From: Ichthyophthirius multifiliis
Lineage: Eukaryota; Ciliophora; Oligohymenophorea; Hymenostomatida
Length of the DNA: 43,232 nucleotides
Assembly (NCBI RefSeq): GCF_000220395.1
Contig: NW_004087303.1
Location: 1,238-44,469 of the forward strand
Direction of reading: 5' to 3'
Part shown: one piece after another, positions 12,012 to 25,671 of the stretch
Numbering within the stretch: the first letter of the stretch is position 1
Layout: each line of letters starts with the position of its first letter
The notes under the pieces: model-generated
The model's database searches: none
What the model was told of the DNA's origin: nothing
What the model saw: only the letters and a program-made list of their open reading frames with translations
Position numbers and translations under genes: made by a program

Positions 12012-12956
12012 ATGAAAAAAAACATAGATTTTTTTAATATTATAGACTAAGCAATAGAATAAAGCAGATAAAATACAAAAAAATTATTTGATTATAAAGT
12101 TTAAAATAATCAATATGAAAAACAACTTAATACATTAGAGGATTCATTTATTTCAAATAATTAATTAATAGAAAAACAAAAACAAGTAATGAATAAAAGC
12201 TATGAATATTTTGATGAAATATAAAGATAGAAATTTTAATAATAAGGTTCAGATATAAAACATAAAATTAAATTAATAAATATTAATAAAAAACCCTATA
12301 CTGAAAGAGTTTAAAGTAATGATCTTGAAATTTTCAAATTCTAAATAAATGAAAATAAATAAAAATTAGAAGGTATTTAAAGATAAGAAAATATTAATTA
12401 TATATAAAAAAAAAAATATAATAAGAAAATAGCTTTTTTTAAAAATAAATAAATAGATTTTAAAGAATAAAAAATAAAATGTATAACAACAAAAAGCAAA
12501 AACTTAATTATTGATAATGATAATTTGAATGATAATAAAAAAAATATAAATGAAAATAAAACTTAAATTAATAATATAGTTAATATTAAATAATAAACTT
12601 TATAAAATAAAAATATTGATGAAAGTTTAAAAATATTATTTATTAATAAAAAAAATGAATAATAAAATTTAGAATTAAAAAAAAGTTTGGATATAAAAAA
12701 AAAGGAATAAAAAGGATAAGAAATTAAGTAAAATTATAAATTATAATATATAAATTTTTATTATAAAAAAGTACTTAATATAATTCTAAAATATGTTTAA
12801 GTTAAAAATAATAATTAGGAAAAAATTTAAAATAAATAAATTAATAATAGCTAGAAAATAAAAATAAAAGACTATCATAACAATTTGAAAATAAATAAAT
12901 AACTTTAATTAAAAAATAATAATATAAAAAAAAAATTCAGAAAGTTAATAATTTGA
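12012..12956 (+). CDS. Lys/Asn/Gln-rich hypothetical protein
   Basis: An uninterrupted frame in the ciliate code from ATG 12012 to TGA 12954-12956, 314 residues. The N-terminus (MKKNIDFFNIIDQAIEQSRQ) and the next hundred residues look helical and charged. The remainder is low-complexity K/N/Q/I, with many Gln codons written TAA or TAG. No signal peptide, membrane segment or known motif is visible. It is preceded by A+T-rich DNA typical of ciliate 5' flanks. Because A+T-rich DNA easily stays open when only TGA stops, I rate it as likely but not certain to be a real gene. Confidence 0.5.
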
Positions 12957-13484
12957 TGATCTTAATAATTATAAAAAAATTGATTTAAATATATTAAAAA
13001 AACTAACTAAATAAAATAAAACTAACAAATATTATTGAAATAAAATTTTTAAAATAATTTATAATAAACAAAATTATTAAAAAAAATCAAAATTGTATAA
13101 AATATTTTTTAATAGGAACATAAATTATTTTATACAAAACAAATATAAATATAAAAAATAAAATGAATAATATATATTTTATACATAATTTTTATATATT
13201 ATTATATTTTATAAATTATGTAAAAAATATATTTATATATATATATATATTATATATTTATATATTTATATATTTATATATTTATAGTTTTATATATATA
13301 TATTTATAATATTTTCAATTAATTTTTTCATTTTTATTTTTTTGAATATCTTATAATTTATAATAATTATTAAACAATTATTTTATTACAAACATATCTT
13401 TTATTATAGTTTATATATATTATTCTATATTTATAATATAAAATATATTCATATAAGTTATATTTTTAATTGATTTATATAAAT
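12957..13484. other. Convergent A+T-rich spacer
   Basis: About 530 bases between two 3' ends. The 13130-13320 stretch is TATA-type low-complexity repeat (for example a repeated tatttatatatt unit near 13240-13290). No gene is supported. Confidence 0.45.
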
Positions 13485-15031
13485 TCATAGAGAAATATTT
13501 ATAAATTAATAACAATTATATACAATTAAAGATATTCCTATTACTAAAATTAAATAAGGTAAATATTTATTATTTAAACTTGCACAATATATATTTAATT
13601 TATAATCAACCTAAAATTCTTTCATCAACTTTTATCTTCCTTTAATAACAAACAACTATGGAAAAATCATAATTACTGAAGCTCCTAGAAGTCCTTACTA
13701 AACATTAATCATATATTATAAATTATTTAAAAAAGTACAAAACAAGCATACTATAATGATAATAAAAACTGTAAAAATAAACGTATATAATGTAACTTAA
13801 CTACTAATTTACGGAATTTTGCTCGGCGCTAAAATTTTCATTAGATTGTTTCTTATAGTTATCGTTATAATAGGATAAGAAATCATATTCAAGAAAATAT
13901 AAAAACCCGCCAAATAATAAGCACTACTTTCATTCTAAGAAAAGTTTATATTCAAGAATTTTATTCCTCCTTATTAACTACACAGATTAGTTCCAAAAGC
14001 TAATATAGCAAATATAGAAATGCACGAAATATAAATAAATGTTCCTAAAAAAGTTGCACGGAATACATTTTTAATTTTTTTCTAAGGCATTATAGGTTTC
14101 GCAATAGCCGGGATAGAATAATGAAATCCTCCAAATGCCACAAAAGAGTTATTGATTTAATCTTATAAATTAGAGAAATTAAAAAGAGGATAATTTTAAT
14201 ATTCCAAATCTTTTAATCCACGATTTATATAGATTTCATAAATACAGGCAAAAACCAACAAAATTAGAATGCTTACTCTAATAAAGGCAACAATCTATTA
14301 AGCAACAATTGTCGAAGAAATATTTCTGAATGAAAAAATAGCTGCCGTAAATAAAAATAAATATATCCAAAAATAAAAATTCCCTAAAACCATTTAAGGA
14401 TAGAAAATAAAAGTCAAAACTCTTGAAATCGAAATAGCCTTTATAATTGCATAACTAAATAAATACAAAATAATAAGTATAGACATTAAATATTTCGATT
14501 AATTTCCCCATAAACTTTCAGCTATTTCCTAATATTCGAATTTTTAGTTCATATAAAAAAATTACGGTTTAAATTATTTGAAGGTGTGTGTATTAATGTC
14601 AAATATCCGAGTTAATACTAATATTTTTTTTCATGTAAAAAATTACATATACCGATTGATTCGAGTAGATATTCACTACATTGATATATTATTATACATA
14701 TCATTAATAATACAATTAAACCTAATAATACTCCAGCTTTTAAAATTGATTAGGGAAGTATTAATGGTCCTAAACCAAACATTATGTTAAAAGTTAAAAA
14801 CATTGATTGGAATTGGGTCATTTGGTCTTGAATTTAAGGATATTCGTCATTGATTTTTTGAGTATCAGCTAACATTAGGGTACGAGCGCTTTAATATATT
14901 TCTTGGTTTACTTCAAGTTCTGATTATTATAAACTGTGGTTATTTTCTTTTTAATCAATATTAAAAATTCTTATTTAGGAAGAACTATTTGAGAATTTTT
15001 CTTCTGAATTAAAAATATTGTTTTTTTCCAT
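13485..15031 (-). CDS. AAAP-family amino-acid transporter
   Basis: ATG 15031-15029 to TGA 13487-13485 with one 29-nt intron (14618-14646); the spliced length is 1518 bases, giving 505 residues. After a roughly 75-residue hydrophilic N-terminus come about ten hydrophobic segments. The first has the family's typical TM1 form (FNIMFGLGPLILPQSILKAG, like 'N.ilGaGiLalPyafk.aG'). Later ones include FVAFGGFHYSIPAIAKPI and the GTFIYISCISIFAILAFG segment that follows in AAAP proteins, and MISYPIITITIRNN fits the 'sfP....p.r' TM9 region. The expected role is proton-coupled or facilitated movement of neutral amino acids across the plasma, vacuolar or contractile-vacuole membrane; the substrate cannot be told from sequence. 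The 433-base gap upstream is shared with the divergent TTLL gene. Confidence 0.8.
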
Positions 15032-15464
15032 TTATGTTTAAGGATGATTTATTTTTTAAGTTCTAATAATATTATTATTATTATAACTATGTTTATTTAT
15101 TAATGTAAAAAAATAAAATAATTTTATTTATAAAATTTATTAAATAAATATTTTAAAACAAATAAATTTAATTTAATTTTTTGAGAAATATAATTAGTTT
15201 AAATTATAAATTATTTTTAATAAAAAAGTATTTAATTTATTTATATATTATTATCAAAAATTTATCTTTTTATATAGTATATAATAAGTTATAAAAATAA
15301 TAAAAAAAATTTATTAGTACTTATTAAAATAAATTAATATTTAAATATTTTTAATATAAAATAAAGAATTAAAAAATTATTTCATAAACACATATATAAT
15401 ATAAATACCTTTTATTTATATAAAAAAAAACAAATTTAAAAATTTAAATATTAATAAAAAAAAT
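15032..15464. promoter_or_regulatory. Divergent promoter region (transporter / TTLL)
   Basis: A 433-base A+T-rich spacer between two outward-pointing start codons, so both 5' regulatory regions must lie here. I cannot pick out a specific element. Confidence 0.4.
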
Positions 15465-16969
15465 ATGCTGTTATTCAATCAAAATAAAATTAAGCAATAA
15501 AGAAAAATTATATATACTGATAAAAATTCTAAATAAATTAACGATCCATTATGCATATTACCTTACAAATCTATATAAAGAAATTTAAAAAAAATAATCT
15601 CAACTTTAAATTCAAAAAACTCAAAATCTTTATAAAATAAATCTTAATTAAATTAAAATATAATAACTTAAACTAGTGAAAATGCATAGAATTCCAAACT
15701 TCCAAAGCTCGTACAGAGCTCATTACTTTAAATTCCAATAAAGACTATTTTTATAGGAAATGGAAACAACGATTAACTAATAAGATAATTTTTTTAATAA
15801 AAGTAATTTAGTATTTTTTTTATTTTAATTCTCAAAAAAATAAAAAAATAATAAAATAAATAGAGGATGGGAAATCTATAATGCAAATTAAAAAGCATAT
15901 ACTAAATATTATTTTAAATGGGTTTAAACATTAACTGAAATCGATTGGCCTTTTTTTTAAGAAGGATAATAAATAGTAAATACATACATATATATGTAAT
16001 ATTTTTATTAACAAAAAACGAAAAAAAGGTAAATCATATATAAAATATAACTATAATAGCAAACAAATCGCGTTTAATATAAACAATAAAAGAATTTGAA
16101 TAAAAAAATAAATGTGTATATGAGATAAATTCTAATCATTTTTTACCTGAAACTTATAGATTAGATACTTAAAAGGAGATGATTTCAAATGACGAGCATA
16201 TATTTTTAAATAAAAGAAATATTTCAGGAATATGGATAAATAAACCAACAAATTATAATTGTGGTAAAGGAATATAAATAGTTTCTGATATAAAAAAATT
16301 CAGAGATAATTTTGCGAAAATAAAGTAATCATTAAAATCAAAAAACTCAATTTAAAATAACTCTTCAATGATTTTAAATAAAAAATAATTACAAATTCCA
16401 AAAAAAGTATTATTCAAAAATATATCGAAAACCCTCTTTTATTAGATAAAAGGAAATTCGATATTAGATGTTATGTACTTATTGCAAGTACTAATCCTTA
16501 TATAATTTTATATAATCCTGGTTATTTAAGATTATCTATTAATGAATATAGAAATGGTTTTTTAAAAAAAATAATAATATTTAAATACAATTAAATAGAA
16601 ACTGCAGGTGATGTAAATGAAAGATATACGCATTTAACTAATGCAGCGATTTAAAAAAAACATCCTGATTTTCAAAGGTTAAAAGAAAATACTATTTGGA
16701 GTTAACAATAATTTTAAGTAATAATTATATATTATTTAATTATTTATTATTTTTAGTAATATTTAAATAAATCGTATAATTTATCAGAAGAATAAATCTA
16801 AAATATGTAAAATAAAATTAAATAACTTCTTACTTATGTTTTAATTACTGCAGAAAAAAAAATTCTGAAAAAATAAGGTTGCTTTGAATTACTTGGATGT
16901 GATATTTTAGTTGATAGTTATTTAAATCCTTATTTATTGGAAATAAATTTAAACCCTGCCATCTTTACT

Positions 16970-17029
<60 letters not shown>

Positions 17030-17233
17030 AATATATTTTCTATTTAATACAAAGACACTCGTGTATAATAATAAGTTATTCCATAGGTAGTATAAGATTC
17101 TTTAGATATAGTTTTAGAAATTATTAATTAAAAAGAAAATAAACAATAAATTTAAAATATTAATACTAGATGTTTTATTACATTAATAAATGAAGCTACA
17201 TAATTTTGCTATTTAAATAAAAAAAGTAATTGA
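15465..17233 (+). CDS. Tubulin-tyrosine-ligase-like (TTLL) amino-acid ligase
   Basis: Proposed exons are 15465-15802, 15864-15975, 16029-16324, 16408-16717, 16757-16970 and 17055-17233, summing to 483 codons (482 residues). The protein shows the TTL ATP-grasp order: GNGNN..., KGWEIY and YYFKWVQTL; then QIVNHIQN...NKSRL (like VNHFP..yeLtrKd); then [18 protein letters not shown] (the KP...GrGI ATP lysine loop); [17 protein letters not shown] and [19 protein letters not shown]; and [20 protein letters not shown] followed by INLNPAI (metal-binding E and N). The family adds glutamate or glycine to tubulin tails. The sequence looks closest to the TTLL3/8/10 glycylase group, but that is inference. 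The intron at 16325-16407 is inferred to restore frame before IIQKYIE; a one-base homopolymer error near 16400 would also do so. The intron at 16971-17054 is mostly (TA)n. Confidence 0.85.
16971..17054 (+). repeat. AT microsatellite inside TTLL intron
   Basis: A GT...AG intron whose first roughly 55 bases are (AT)n. Splicing at its edges joins NPAIFT to DTRV in frame. Confidence 0.75.
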
Positions 17234-17569
17234 AAATAGATTAATATATTAAAAACTGAATAGAAATTAACTTTTATATAAAATGAATATAATAATAACT
17301 TAATATTATATATTTATTATAAAAAATCATAAAAATTAAGCCAATTTACGATTTTTAATAAAAATATTTTATATTTATATTAAAATAAAAATATATATAA
17401 TAATTATTATAAAATATATATATTTTATATGAAAAATAAAATATTACAACTATTTTTTTTTTTTTATATGATTATCCAGAAATATAAATATTAGAAAAAA
17501 AGTAAAAAATATAAATCCAATAATTTTTAAAAAAATATATATATATGTATATATTTTTTATTTATTAAT

Positions 17570-17632
<63 letters not shown>

Positions 17633-17649
17633 TTTTTTTTATTTTATTT
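17234..17649. repeat. Convergent spacer with (TTTA)n microsatellite
   Basis: About 416 bases between two 3' ends. A (TTTA)n tetranucleotide repeat of about 75 bases runs from about 17558 to 17632. No gene is seen. Confidence 0.7.
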
Positions 17650-18060
17650 TCAATTTTATTTTTTTTAATTTTCTATTTCTTATATTAATTTTTCCTTCAT
17701 TTTTTTATAATTTTCTTCTCCGTATACTTAATATAACATAAAGCAAATAAAAATTAATGTAAATACAACTAATGATATTGCAATTAAAATAATTTAAGTT
17801 AAATTAAATGATTACAATTGTTCCTATATAAAAAAATACTTTTTATAAAAAATAAAAAATAAATGTTTTACATTTAAAGGTAATAATGATGATACATCTC
17901 CAATATATTTATTCACAATTGAATTTTATACTTTTGATTATATATATATATAACTCATTCCTCCACAAAATAATGAAGATATAACCATAAAAAGCGGTGC
18001 TAAAATTAATAAGCTCCAACTATTAATAACTATTGAATTTATTGATAAGAATATAGACAT
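17650..18060 (-). CDS. Small two-helix membrane protein, unknown family
   Basis: ATG 18060-18058 to TGA 17652-17650, open for 136 residues; a 48-base in-frame stretch that looks intron-like (GTAAAA...TATAG) may be removed, leaving 120. The first membrane helix covers about residues 14-36 (WSLLILAPLFMVISSLF) and ends in CGGMSY. The second follows LTQ (IILIAISLVVFTLIFICFML) and leads into a charged tail (GEENYKKMKEKL). No family recognised. Composition and hydrophobic pattern make it a convincing gene despite its size. Confidence 0.6.
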
Positions 18061-18363
18061 TTATGAATATCTTTTAAAATATTAATTTTTATATATAATT
18101 TATTTATTTATATTTTTTTACATTATAATTAAATAAAAAAAATAACAAATATTGATTTTTATTGAACTTTTTTAATATTTTTTACTTGGAATAATAACAA
18201 TATATATTTTTTGAATTATAAAAAATATCATTTTTTTTTTTTAAAAAAATAAATATTTCTGTAAAATGTTAAAATGCAAGTAATAATAATTATAAAAAAG
18301 AAAAGATAACCAAATAAAATTAAAATTTATAAAAATATAGTTCATGTAATATATAATTTTAAG
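18061..18363. promoter_or_regulatory. Divergent spacer
   Basis: 303 A+T-rich bases between the starts of the small membrane-protein gene and the next plus-strand gene. No distinct element seen. Confidence 0.35.
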
Positions 18364-18852
18364 ATGAAATGTAATACAACAACCATAAAATAAACGTTAA
18401 AAAAATATATATATAAAATTTAAAATAAATAAAATTAGTATTGTTCATATACAAACAACAAATGCAATCAATTTTATGATTAAAAAAGAGAAGATAAATA
18501 AAGTATTTAATTTTATAATGATTAATTAGAAAATGCTAAAAACGAAGTTAGGTTAACACAATATGAATATAATAAAAAATATAACGCACCAATAAGTGAT
18601 TAAAGTTAATTAAATAATAACTAAAATTTTTTACTTAATGAGTTATTTCAATAACCTAATACTAAATAAGAATTAGAAAATGATATAAATAAAATTTCTT
18701 AGGGACTATAAGATTTAGATAATAGAAGATATAAAGAATAAATTCATTAATAAACATTTGAACAAGTAAAATAATTTATAAATGAAAGATATTATTTACA
18801 TGACAGATATATATAATATTACAAAAATGTATACAAAAAAATAAAAAATTGA
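18364..18852 (+). CDS. Small Gln/Asn-rich protein, or 5' part of the next gene
   Basis: Open in the ciliate code from ATG 18364 to TGA 18850-18852, 162 residues. The part after about residue 35 looks clearly coding: NEVRLTQYEYNKKYNAP, GLQDLDNRRYKEQ and INERYYLHDRY are charged, helical and aromatic. The segment between 18395 and 18438 (gttaaa...ttag) could instead be an intron. I tried to splice this ORF into the CCDC17-like gene that starts 140 bases downstream and found no donor and acceptor pair of matching phase, so I keep it separate. Function unknown. Confidence 0.45.
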
Positions 18853-18992
18853 AAAAGTTAAAATTATATTTATAAATAATAAAAATATAAAATATAGATA
18901 AACAATTTTTTATAAAAAAATACAATCTTTCCAAATGAAATTGATTATTTTAAAAAACAAAAGATTAATTACAAAACGATAGAGCCATTTTA

Positions 18993-21900
18993 ATGTCCAA
19001 ATTTTATAATTTAATAAATAGTAAATAAGTAAGCTCAAGTATTAAATAAACTGCTAAAAATATTTTAGATGGTATAAAAATACCATTATAAGAAGAAATA
19101 AATTGTATATAAATATATATATTAAAACATATATATATTTTTAATATTTGTTTTTATATTATGATTTTTTTAAATATAGAAAGTCAATTATTGTAAGATT
19201 AATCTACTAGAATAGAATAATCAATCGTTTAATAAAGTCAAGAAAATATTAATAATATTTCACAAGCCCATTATTTAAATCAAAGTTAAATTCCACAAAT
19301 ACAATCTTCTAACACAATAATTAGACCCAAAGATGAAATTTAATAATAATTTTTTCCTTAATCTAATATTAATAATATATTAATAAACAAAAAAAAATAT
19401 ATTGATAGTATATAAAATTAAATTGATTAAAACTTTAAATAAGGAACATAAATAGCCTCCGAAATAAAAATGGAATTAGCTGGCCTTGATGATGCTTTAA
19501 TGAATGTAAAAAAATAAAAAGTTAAAAAATAAAATTAATATAAAAAAAATGAAAAAAAGGGAAAAGTAAGCTAATTAACAAAAGTATTTAAAACAATACT
19601 GCCAGAAGATGATAAAGATACAGAGTAAATGTCCTAAGAAGAATTAAAATTAATACATTTACTAACACGAGTAGGCGACGTTAATCGTCTTTTAAAAAAA
19701 CTTCCTACAAACTCTCCCATATACTATTAAAAACAATAAGAAGTTAATTATTTAAATAAACTTAAAGATGATTTAGAAAAAATCATATAAGAATAAAGAT
19801 ATTAAAAACTTCGTGAAGACTACAATGCTAGTGGAAAGGCTGATCCCGAAAAAGAAAGATAAATAAAAACCAGAAGTTAATTAATTTAAAAGTTAAATAA
19901 TTTGCATTAAGCCAGAAAATATATGCCTATGGAAGGCTTTACTATTTTCTGGGATTGGGCTGTAAATGTTCCTAAAAGATACTCTAGTGTAAAAGTATAA
20001 TGGGGATTATTTAAAAGAAGTGAGGTTATTGTGCCTCCTTAGTTTTTGGAGCATAGACCTTTGTAAATGTAGAGTTTTAATACTAAGTATGCTGTTTGGG
20101 GAGATAGAGATCATGTTTATGATATTAAAGGTAATAAAGATATACTTTTGGTTGTTGAATTGTAGTGCTTTTATTTAGATTATGGATAAAAGACTTAAAT
20201 GGATGTTTATGGATGGTCTATTTTGGAACTTTTTGATATGAATTAGGACTTAATGAGGGGTAAATGGAAAATTCCGTTTTATTCAACAAAAATTAACCCG
20301 AATGTACTTGTTAGTTAATCGAAAAATTTACAAAGTTAATCAAATACAATGCTTCATTTAAGAATCTGCTTCCCTTAAGACCTAGAATTTGGGGACGAAT
20401 ATCCTTTACATCCATGGACTCAAGGAGTAATATATATTTAAAAATAAATTTATTATTTTAAATTAAAAAAAAAAAGAATGAATTTTTTATACCAGTTATT
20501 CATAAAAAAACAGTTGTCTAAGCATCTATAGAATTAGATTTAACTAAATAGAGATAAACATCAACTATTTTTAATGATTAATAAGATTCTTCTAGTGAAA
20601 GTGAATCAGATGAAGAACCAAAATAAGAATTTACATAAATGAAAATGGAACCTTCGAAGAATGAATAGTAAATTAATAATAATAGAAACGAAAACAAAGG
20701 ATTGCATGTAATATATATATAAATATATAAATATATAAATATAATATATATATATTTATATTTTTTTTAATTCTAATAGATTACAATACATAATTTATTA
20801 AAATATTTAACTGACAAATGTTCTAAAATAAAATGTTTCCTTATAGATGTAAAAAGAGGTACTATAAAAGATGATTTTGGTCGAGATTGCTAATTTGAAA
20901 CTGATGTATATGAACCACTTCGTCCTTCTAAAGAAAACTCAAATAATTTTGCTTAATTATTAGATTCTAAATTAATAGAAGAAGGAATTACAGTAATGTA
21001 AGAAGATTATCATTTTTTTGTCGATATTACTTCTTATGCATATAGTAATAAAGCTTTCTAGGATATATATTTACTTTTTTAAATATATAGTGATAAATAT
21101 TCATTAGATATTGAATAGGAAGAATAATTAGTAGAATAAAAAATAGAAAAACCCAAAAAAAAAATTAAAAAAAAGTCCTTATAGGTAAAGCATGGTATGC
21201 ATTTTCTCTTTTTGAAAAAGAAGTCTGTTAAATAGGACATTATTATAAAAATATGTACGATGTTCCTATTGTAAAACCTCCATTCGATGCTTCTAGTGTA
21301 AACTACTTTAAAAACTCAGAAATAGACTTTTCAATTAATTATTTTGACTTCGATAAGGATAATAAGAAGTCTTAAGATGAAAAATATGCAGATATAAGAG
21401 ACTTGAAAGCAAAATTGAGAAAAAAACCGTAGGTTAAGTCTGTAAAAGTTAGAATTAAAGAAGATTTAGATGATCTTTCTAAAGCTTTTCTTGAAAATAC
21501 ACAAGTTTAGTACCTTGATAAGCCTTTTGAAAAAGGATAAGGTATTGATTTTTATATTGATGCAGCTAGATTTTTACCTGATAATGTTACTGTTTCGAAA
21601 GTAAGAAATAAAAGATATATAATTATAAATATATATTAAATTATTTTTTTTTATTATTTTTTGTTAAGATTTCTTTGTCTATTTTAAATTAAAATTTCGA
21701 TAAATTTTTTGATAATGATAGTGCTCTTCCAGATTTAAACAGTGATATATATTCTCCTAAATATGGTTTTAGAAAAGAATTAAGAGCTACTCATTTCGAT
21801 CCTACTTTATAGGCTTTTATGGTAATAGAAACAATTGATAATATGAACAAAGAAGTAAGAATTGTAGGATATTCAATAATAAATTTCTTCCTTAATTCAA

Positions 21901-23460
21901 AAACAAAAAAGCAACCCACAGATTAATTAGATAATGAAATTATTTTATAAAACGGAAATTATTAAATTCCCATATTTTGCTAACATCCTGTTAAAATAAA
22001 GCCTTTTAATATTGAAAGATTGTATATATATATAATATTAAATATTATTAAAATAAAAAATAAGGTATTAATTAGATAAATTGCCATGTGCCTCATTATT
22101 AGTAAGAATAGTAAATGCTCCTATAAGTGCAGATGGCTTTAGAGCACTTTCATTAGAAGATGTTCCTTAGCAAGATTGGGAGAGAATTGGTTTAAAAGTT
22201 CCTTAACCACCCTATAGCATCGAAAAGTAGGCTTTTTACAATACTTCATATTACAGCCTTCGAGATTCGGAAAAGGAATTATTTATAATAAGACTAAGAA
22301 GAATAAGCCCGAAAACTCTTGAAGCCTTAAATGACTTAATGAATCATTTCGCGAAAAAAGACTTCGTTTAAAAACAAGAAGAATTAATCAAACAAACCAA
22401 TAGTTAAAAAAAGAAAAAGAAAAAAAAAGGGTAAGTAGAGGAAGAAATACAAGAATAACCTTCAGAATTTAATCCTATAAATATAAAAGAAATAAAAGTC
22501 AAAGATGCAAAAGAATGGATTGATAAAAATATTGTTAGAAGCCCCTATACAGATATTATAGAACTTCAATATTTCGCCTAATATAAACCTGATGTAGGCT
22601 TTAAATTTTCATTAGATGGTTTTCATAATAACCCACATAAGGACTATCCTATTGTTGGCTTATATTGTTTAAACCCACCCGCAACTTTTTATCTAGGAGG
22701 AGGTTACAAAAGGGATGAAATTATGTTAAATTCGGCTTATAATTGGTAAAGTCCGATTACTTCGCCTTAATTTACGGAAGGTTATTTTACATTTACTGGA
22801 GTCGAGTTTTAACAAAATTTAAGTATTATTATTGATTGTAGGAAGGTTATTTTTAATAAAAAAGGAGATTAAGTTTATTTGGAAAACATTGGATGGACTT
22901 TATGCCCTGTTTTTACTAATAATGGATATGTAAAAAGTGGAATTTATTAATTGCCTATTTTTAAAGGATAAGTGCCCTTTGATATTTTGTAAAAAGCAAG
23001 TTAATAAAACCCTTGGATGGCTATTTAAGAAGGAATCAAAAATAAAAAAAATTCTGTTAAATATTATGAAACTATGAGTTGTATTGTTAGAATTTTAGAC
23101 GCTTAAAGAGATGTAATTATATATATATATATTTATATTAAGTTTTATTTTTTTATAATATCTTTTTACTTTTTAAATAAATAAATAAATACATTTTATA
23201 TAGGGACATTATTAAATACCTTTTGATTATACAAGAGTTAATTATAACTATTTACCTAAAGATAAAATTGGAGATTATGCTTATAATTCAGCTATTGATA
23301 TCAAACTTAAAAAAGCAACTAAAATGCTTAGTATGGCTCATAACAAAGCTAAAGTTAATGAATATTAGGATAAACTAACTAATTTAACTTTATAAGTAAT
23401 ATATTTTTTTATATTATTTTATTTTTTTTTAAAAATATTTAGACTTTAAAAATATACTGA
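18993..23460 (+). CDS. CCDC17-like large protein (probably ciliary)
   Basis: Eight exons: 18993-19104, 19180-20426, 20477-20707, 20780-21600, 21669-22021, 22065-23112, 23204-23395 and 23443-23460. Apart from one frame change in exon 4, all junctions keep phase; the protein would be about 1340 residues. After a Gln-rich start comes a coiled segment (LLTRVGDVNRLLKKLP...), then two modules of the kind I associate with CCDC17 proteins: GFTIFWDWAVNVPKRY...VKVQWGLF and DVYGWSILELFD...GKWKIPFY; later GKAWYAFSLFE...YDVPIVKPP and GIDFYIDAARFLPDNVTVSK. The last third (FSLDGFHNNPHKDYPIVGLY, GYFTFTGVEFQQNL, IGWTLCPVF) is another conserved beta-rich region. In exon 4, around 21089-21180, the frame must shift by one base: either a missed intron (GTGATA donor) or a lost A in a poly-A run. 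The CCDC17 assignment is from memory of the family's pattern and is moderate. Confidence 0.65.
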
Positions 23461-23792
23461 AAAAATAATTAAATTTAAAAGTTTATTATTAAGAATAAAC
23501 GAATAAAAAAAAAATTGAATTAATTTAATTTTTTGTTTACTAAAATTTGATAATTTTATATATTTATATATATATAATATTATTTTTTTCTTATATTAAC
23601 AATAATTTATTTAATAATTATATTATTTTTTTTGAAACAAAACATAAGAAATTTAAAAATTCTTTTATTTAATTTCAAATTAAAAATATTTTAATATATT
23701 TTTATTAATAAATAAAAAAAAGAAACTGATTGTAAAATAACAAAAAATTAATAAAAATAATTAAATAAATTTTATATAAATTAACAAAAAAA

Positions 23793-25271
23793 ATGTCCAA
23801 CACTTATAATAAAGATCTATTAACTTCGACTTTATAATTTAACAAATTACAAGACATAGTATCGTCCAGGAAACCTTATAAAATAATTGAAGAAGTAAGT
23901 TCTGGCCGCATAACATTAATAAACGACCACTTTTAACATTTATAAAAAATTAACCAAGAAAGCGAAATAATAAGATTAGTAAACAGCATGGATATGGAAG
24001 GTAAAACTCCATTATTTTATGCATGGTAAAAATGAGAAAAAAAATAAAAAATATCTATATAAAAATAAAAAAGCATTTATATTAAAAAAAAAAAAAAAAA
24101 AAAGTTATTATAATTTCCAAAATCTAATAGTATATTTATTAACAAAAGGATCTGATCCATTTATAATAACTTCAAGTGGTCAAAATTTATTTCATTTATG
24201 TTGTTATTTAGGCCATTCTGAATGTATTTCATTAGTATTAAACTATTGTAAACATATAGACCGTTTGAAATTATTCCAAAACATAAAATAAGAAATGAAA
24301 TAATATTATTTTAAACGCACTGATATTAGATAGGGAATTTTAATATCTTCAGATAAACATAATCCTTTAGTTAAGGAGAGATTTAACAATTTCAGGCATT
24401 AAATTTACGTTTTATTCAAAAAATATCTTGAATTGTAATTAGATAGAATTACTTAGGCTTTAAAACCTATAGACGATCTTTCCCGAAATCCAATTCATTA
24501 CGCTGCTTTGAGTAAATTTACCAAATGTATTAAATCAGCCAGACTTTTGCTCAATTACGGATTAAATATAGATGGTTACGACGACTTCGAGTACCTTTTT
24601 AATGAAATATAACTCCTTGAATTAAATAAAGAAAATAGAATATGTCCGAAATAATACCTTCCGATAATTTAAATGGTTACAAACTTCCTATTACCGCATG
24701 AATATAATGAACTTTTGACCTAATTTAAATAAAACATAGATGATTTAGTATAAAAAATAATAAATGGGTAAGATAATGAAGGCTATACTCCTTTACATTT
24801 AGCTTCTTTTTACGGAGATTTCGCTTAAGTGTAATTTTACTTAAAACTAGGGGCAGATCCGAAAGCTGTAGATTTAAAACACCGTAAAGAAGTCCTAGAC
24901 TATGCAAGTAATGATACAGTAAGGAAATATTTAATTGATTTAAAAGATGCAACTAAATAAGGAGATAATAAAAGTTTTAATTTTCTAGTTAATTGTGGAC
25001 ATTTTGTTGATGGAAAAAAAACTATATTTGGAATAGCTCCTATTCATAATGCAGTATAGAATGTTTATTTAACTAAAGATGATACTATTTTAAAAAATGT
25101 AGTCAAATGTGACGCTGATATAAATATTACTGATTCTAATGGATGGACTTCATTGCATCATGCTTCTAAAAATGGCGATTTAGCAACAGTATAATATTTA
25201 ATATCAGAAAAGTCAGATATAAATAAATTCTCAAATAAAGTAAATATATAATTAAAAAAAAATATAGTAAA

Positions 25272-25332
<61 letters not shown>

Positions 25333-25624
25333 TATTATTATTATNNNNNNNNNNNNNNNNNNNNNNNNNNNNNNNNNNNNNNNNNNNNNNNNNNNNNNNN
25401 NNNNNNNNNNNNNNNNNNNNNNNNNNNNNNNNNNNNNNNNNNNNNNNNNNNNNNNNNNNNNNNNNNNNNNNNNNNNNNNNNNNNNNNNNNNNNNNNNNNN
25501 NNNNNNNNNNNNNNNNNNNNNNNNNNNNNNNNNNNNNNNNNNNNNNNNNNNNNNNNNNNNNNNNNNNNNNNNNNNNNNNNNNNNNNNNNNNNNNNNCTCA
25601 AATAAAGTAAATATATAAATTAAA

Positions 25625-25671
<47 letters not shown>

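Noticed and set aside
18364-18993. Joining the small 18364 ORF to the CCDC17-like gene as its first exon
   Set aside because: No donor in the small ORF has the phase needed by an acceptor before 18993, and the large gene has its own in-frame ATG.
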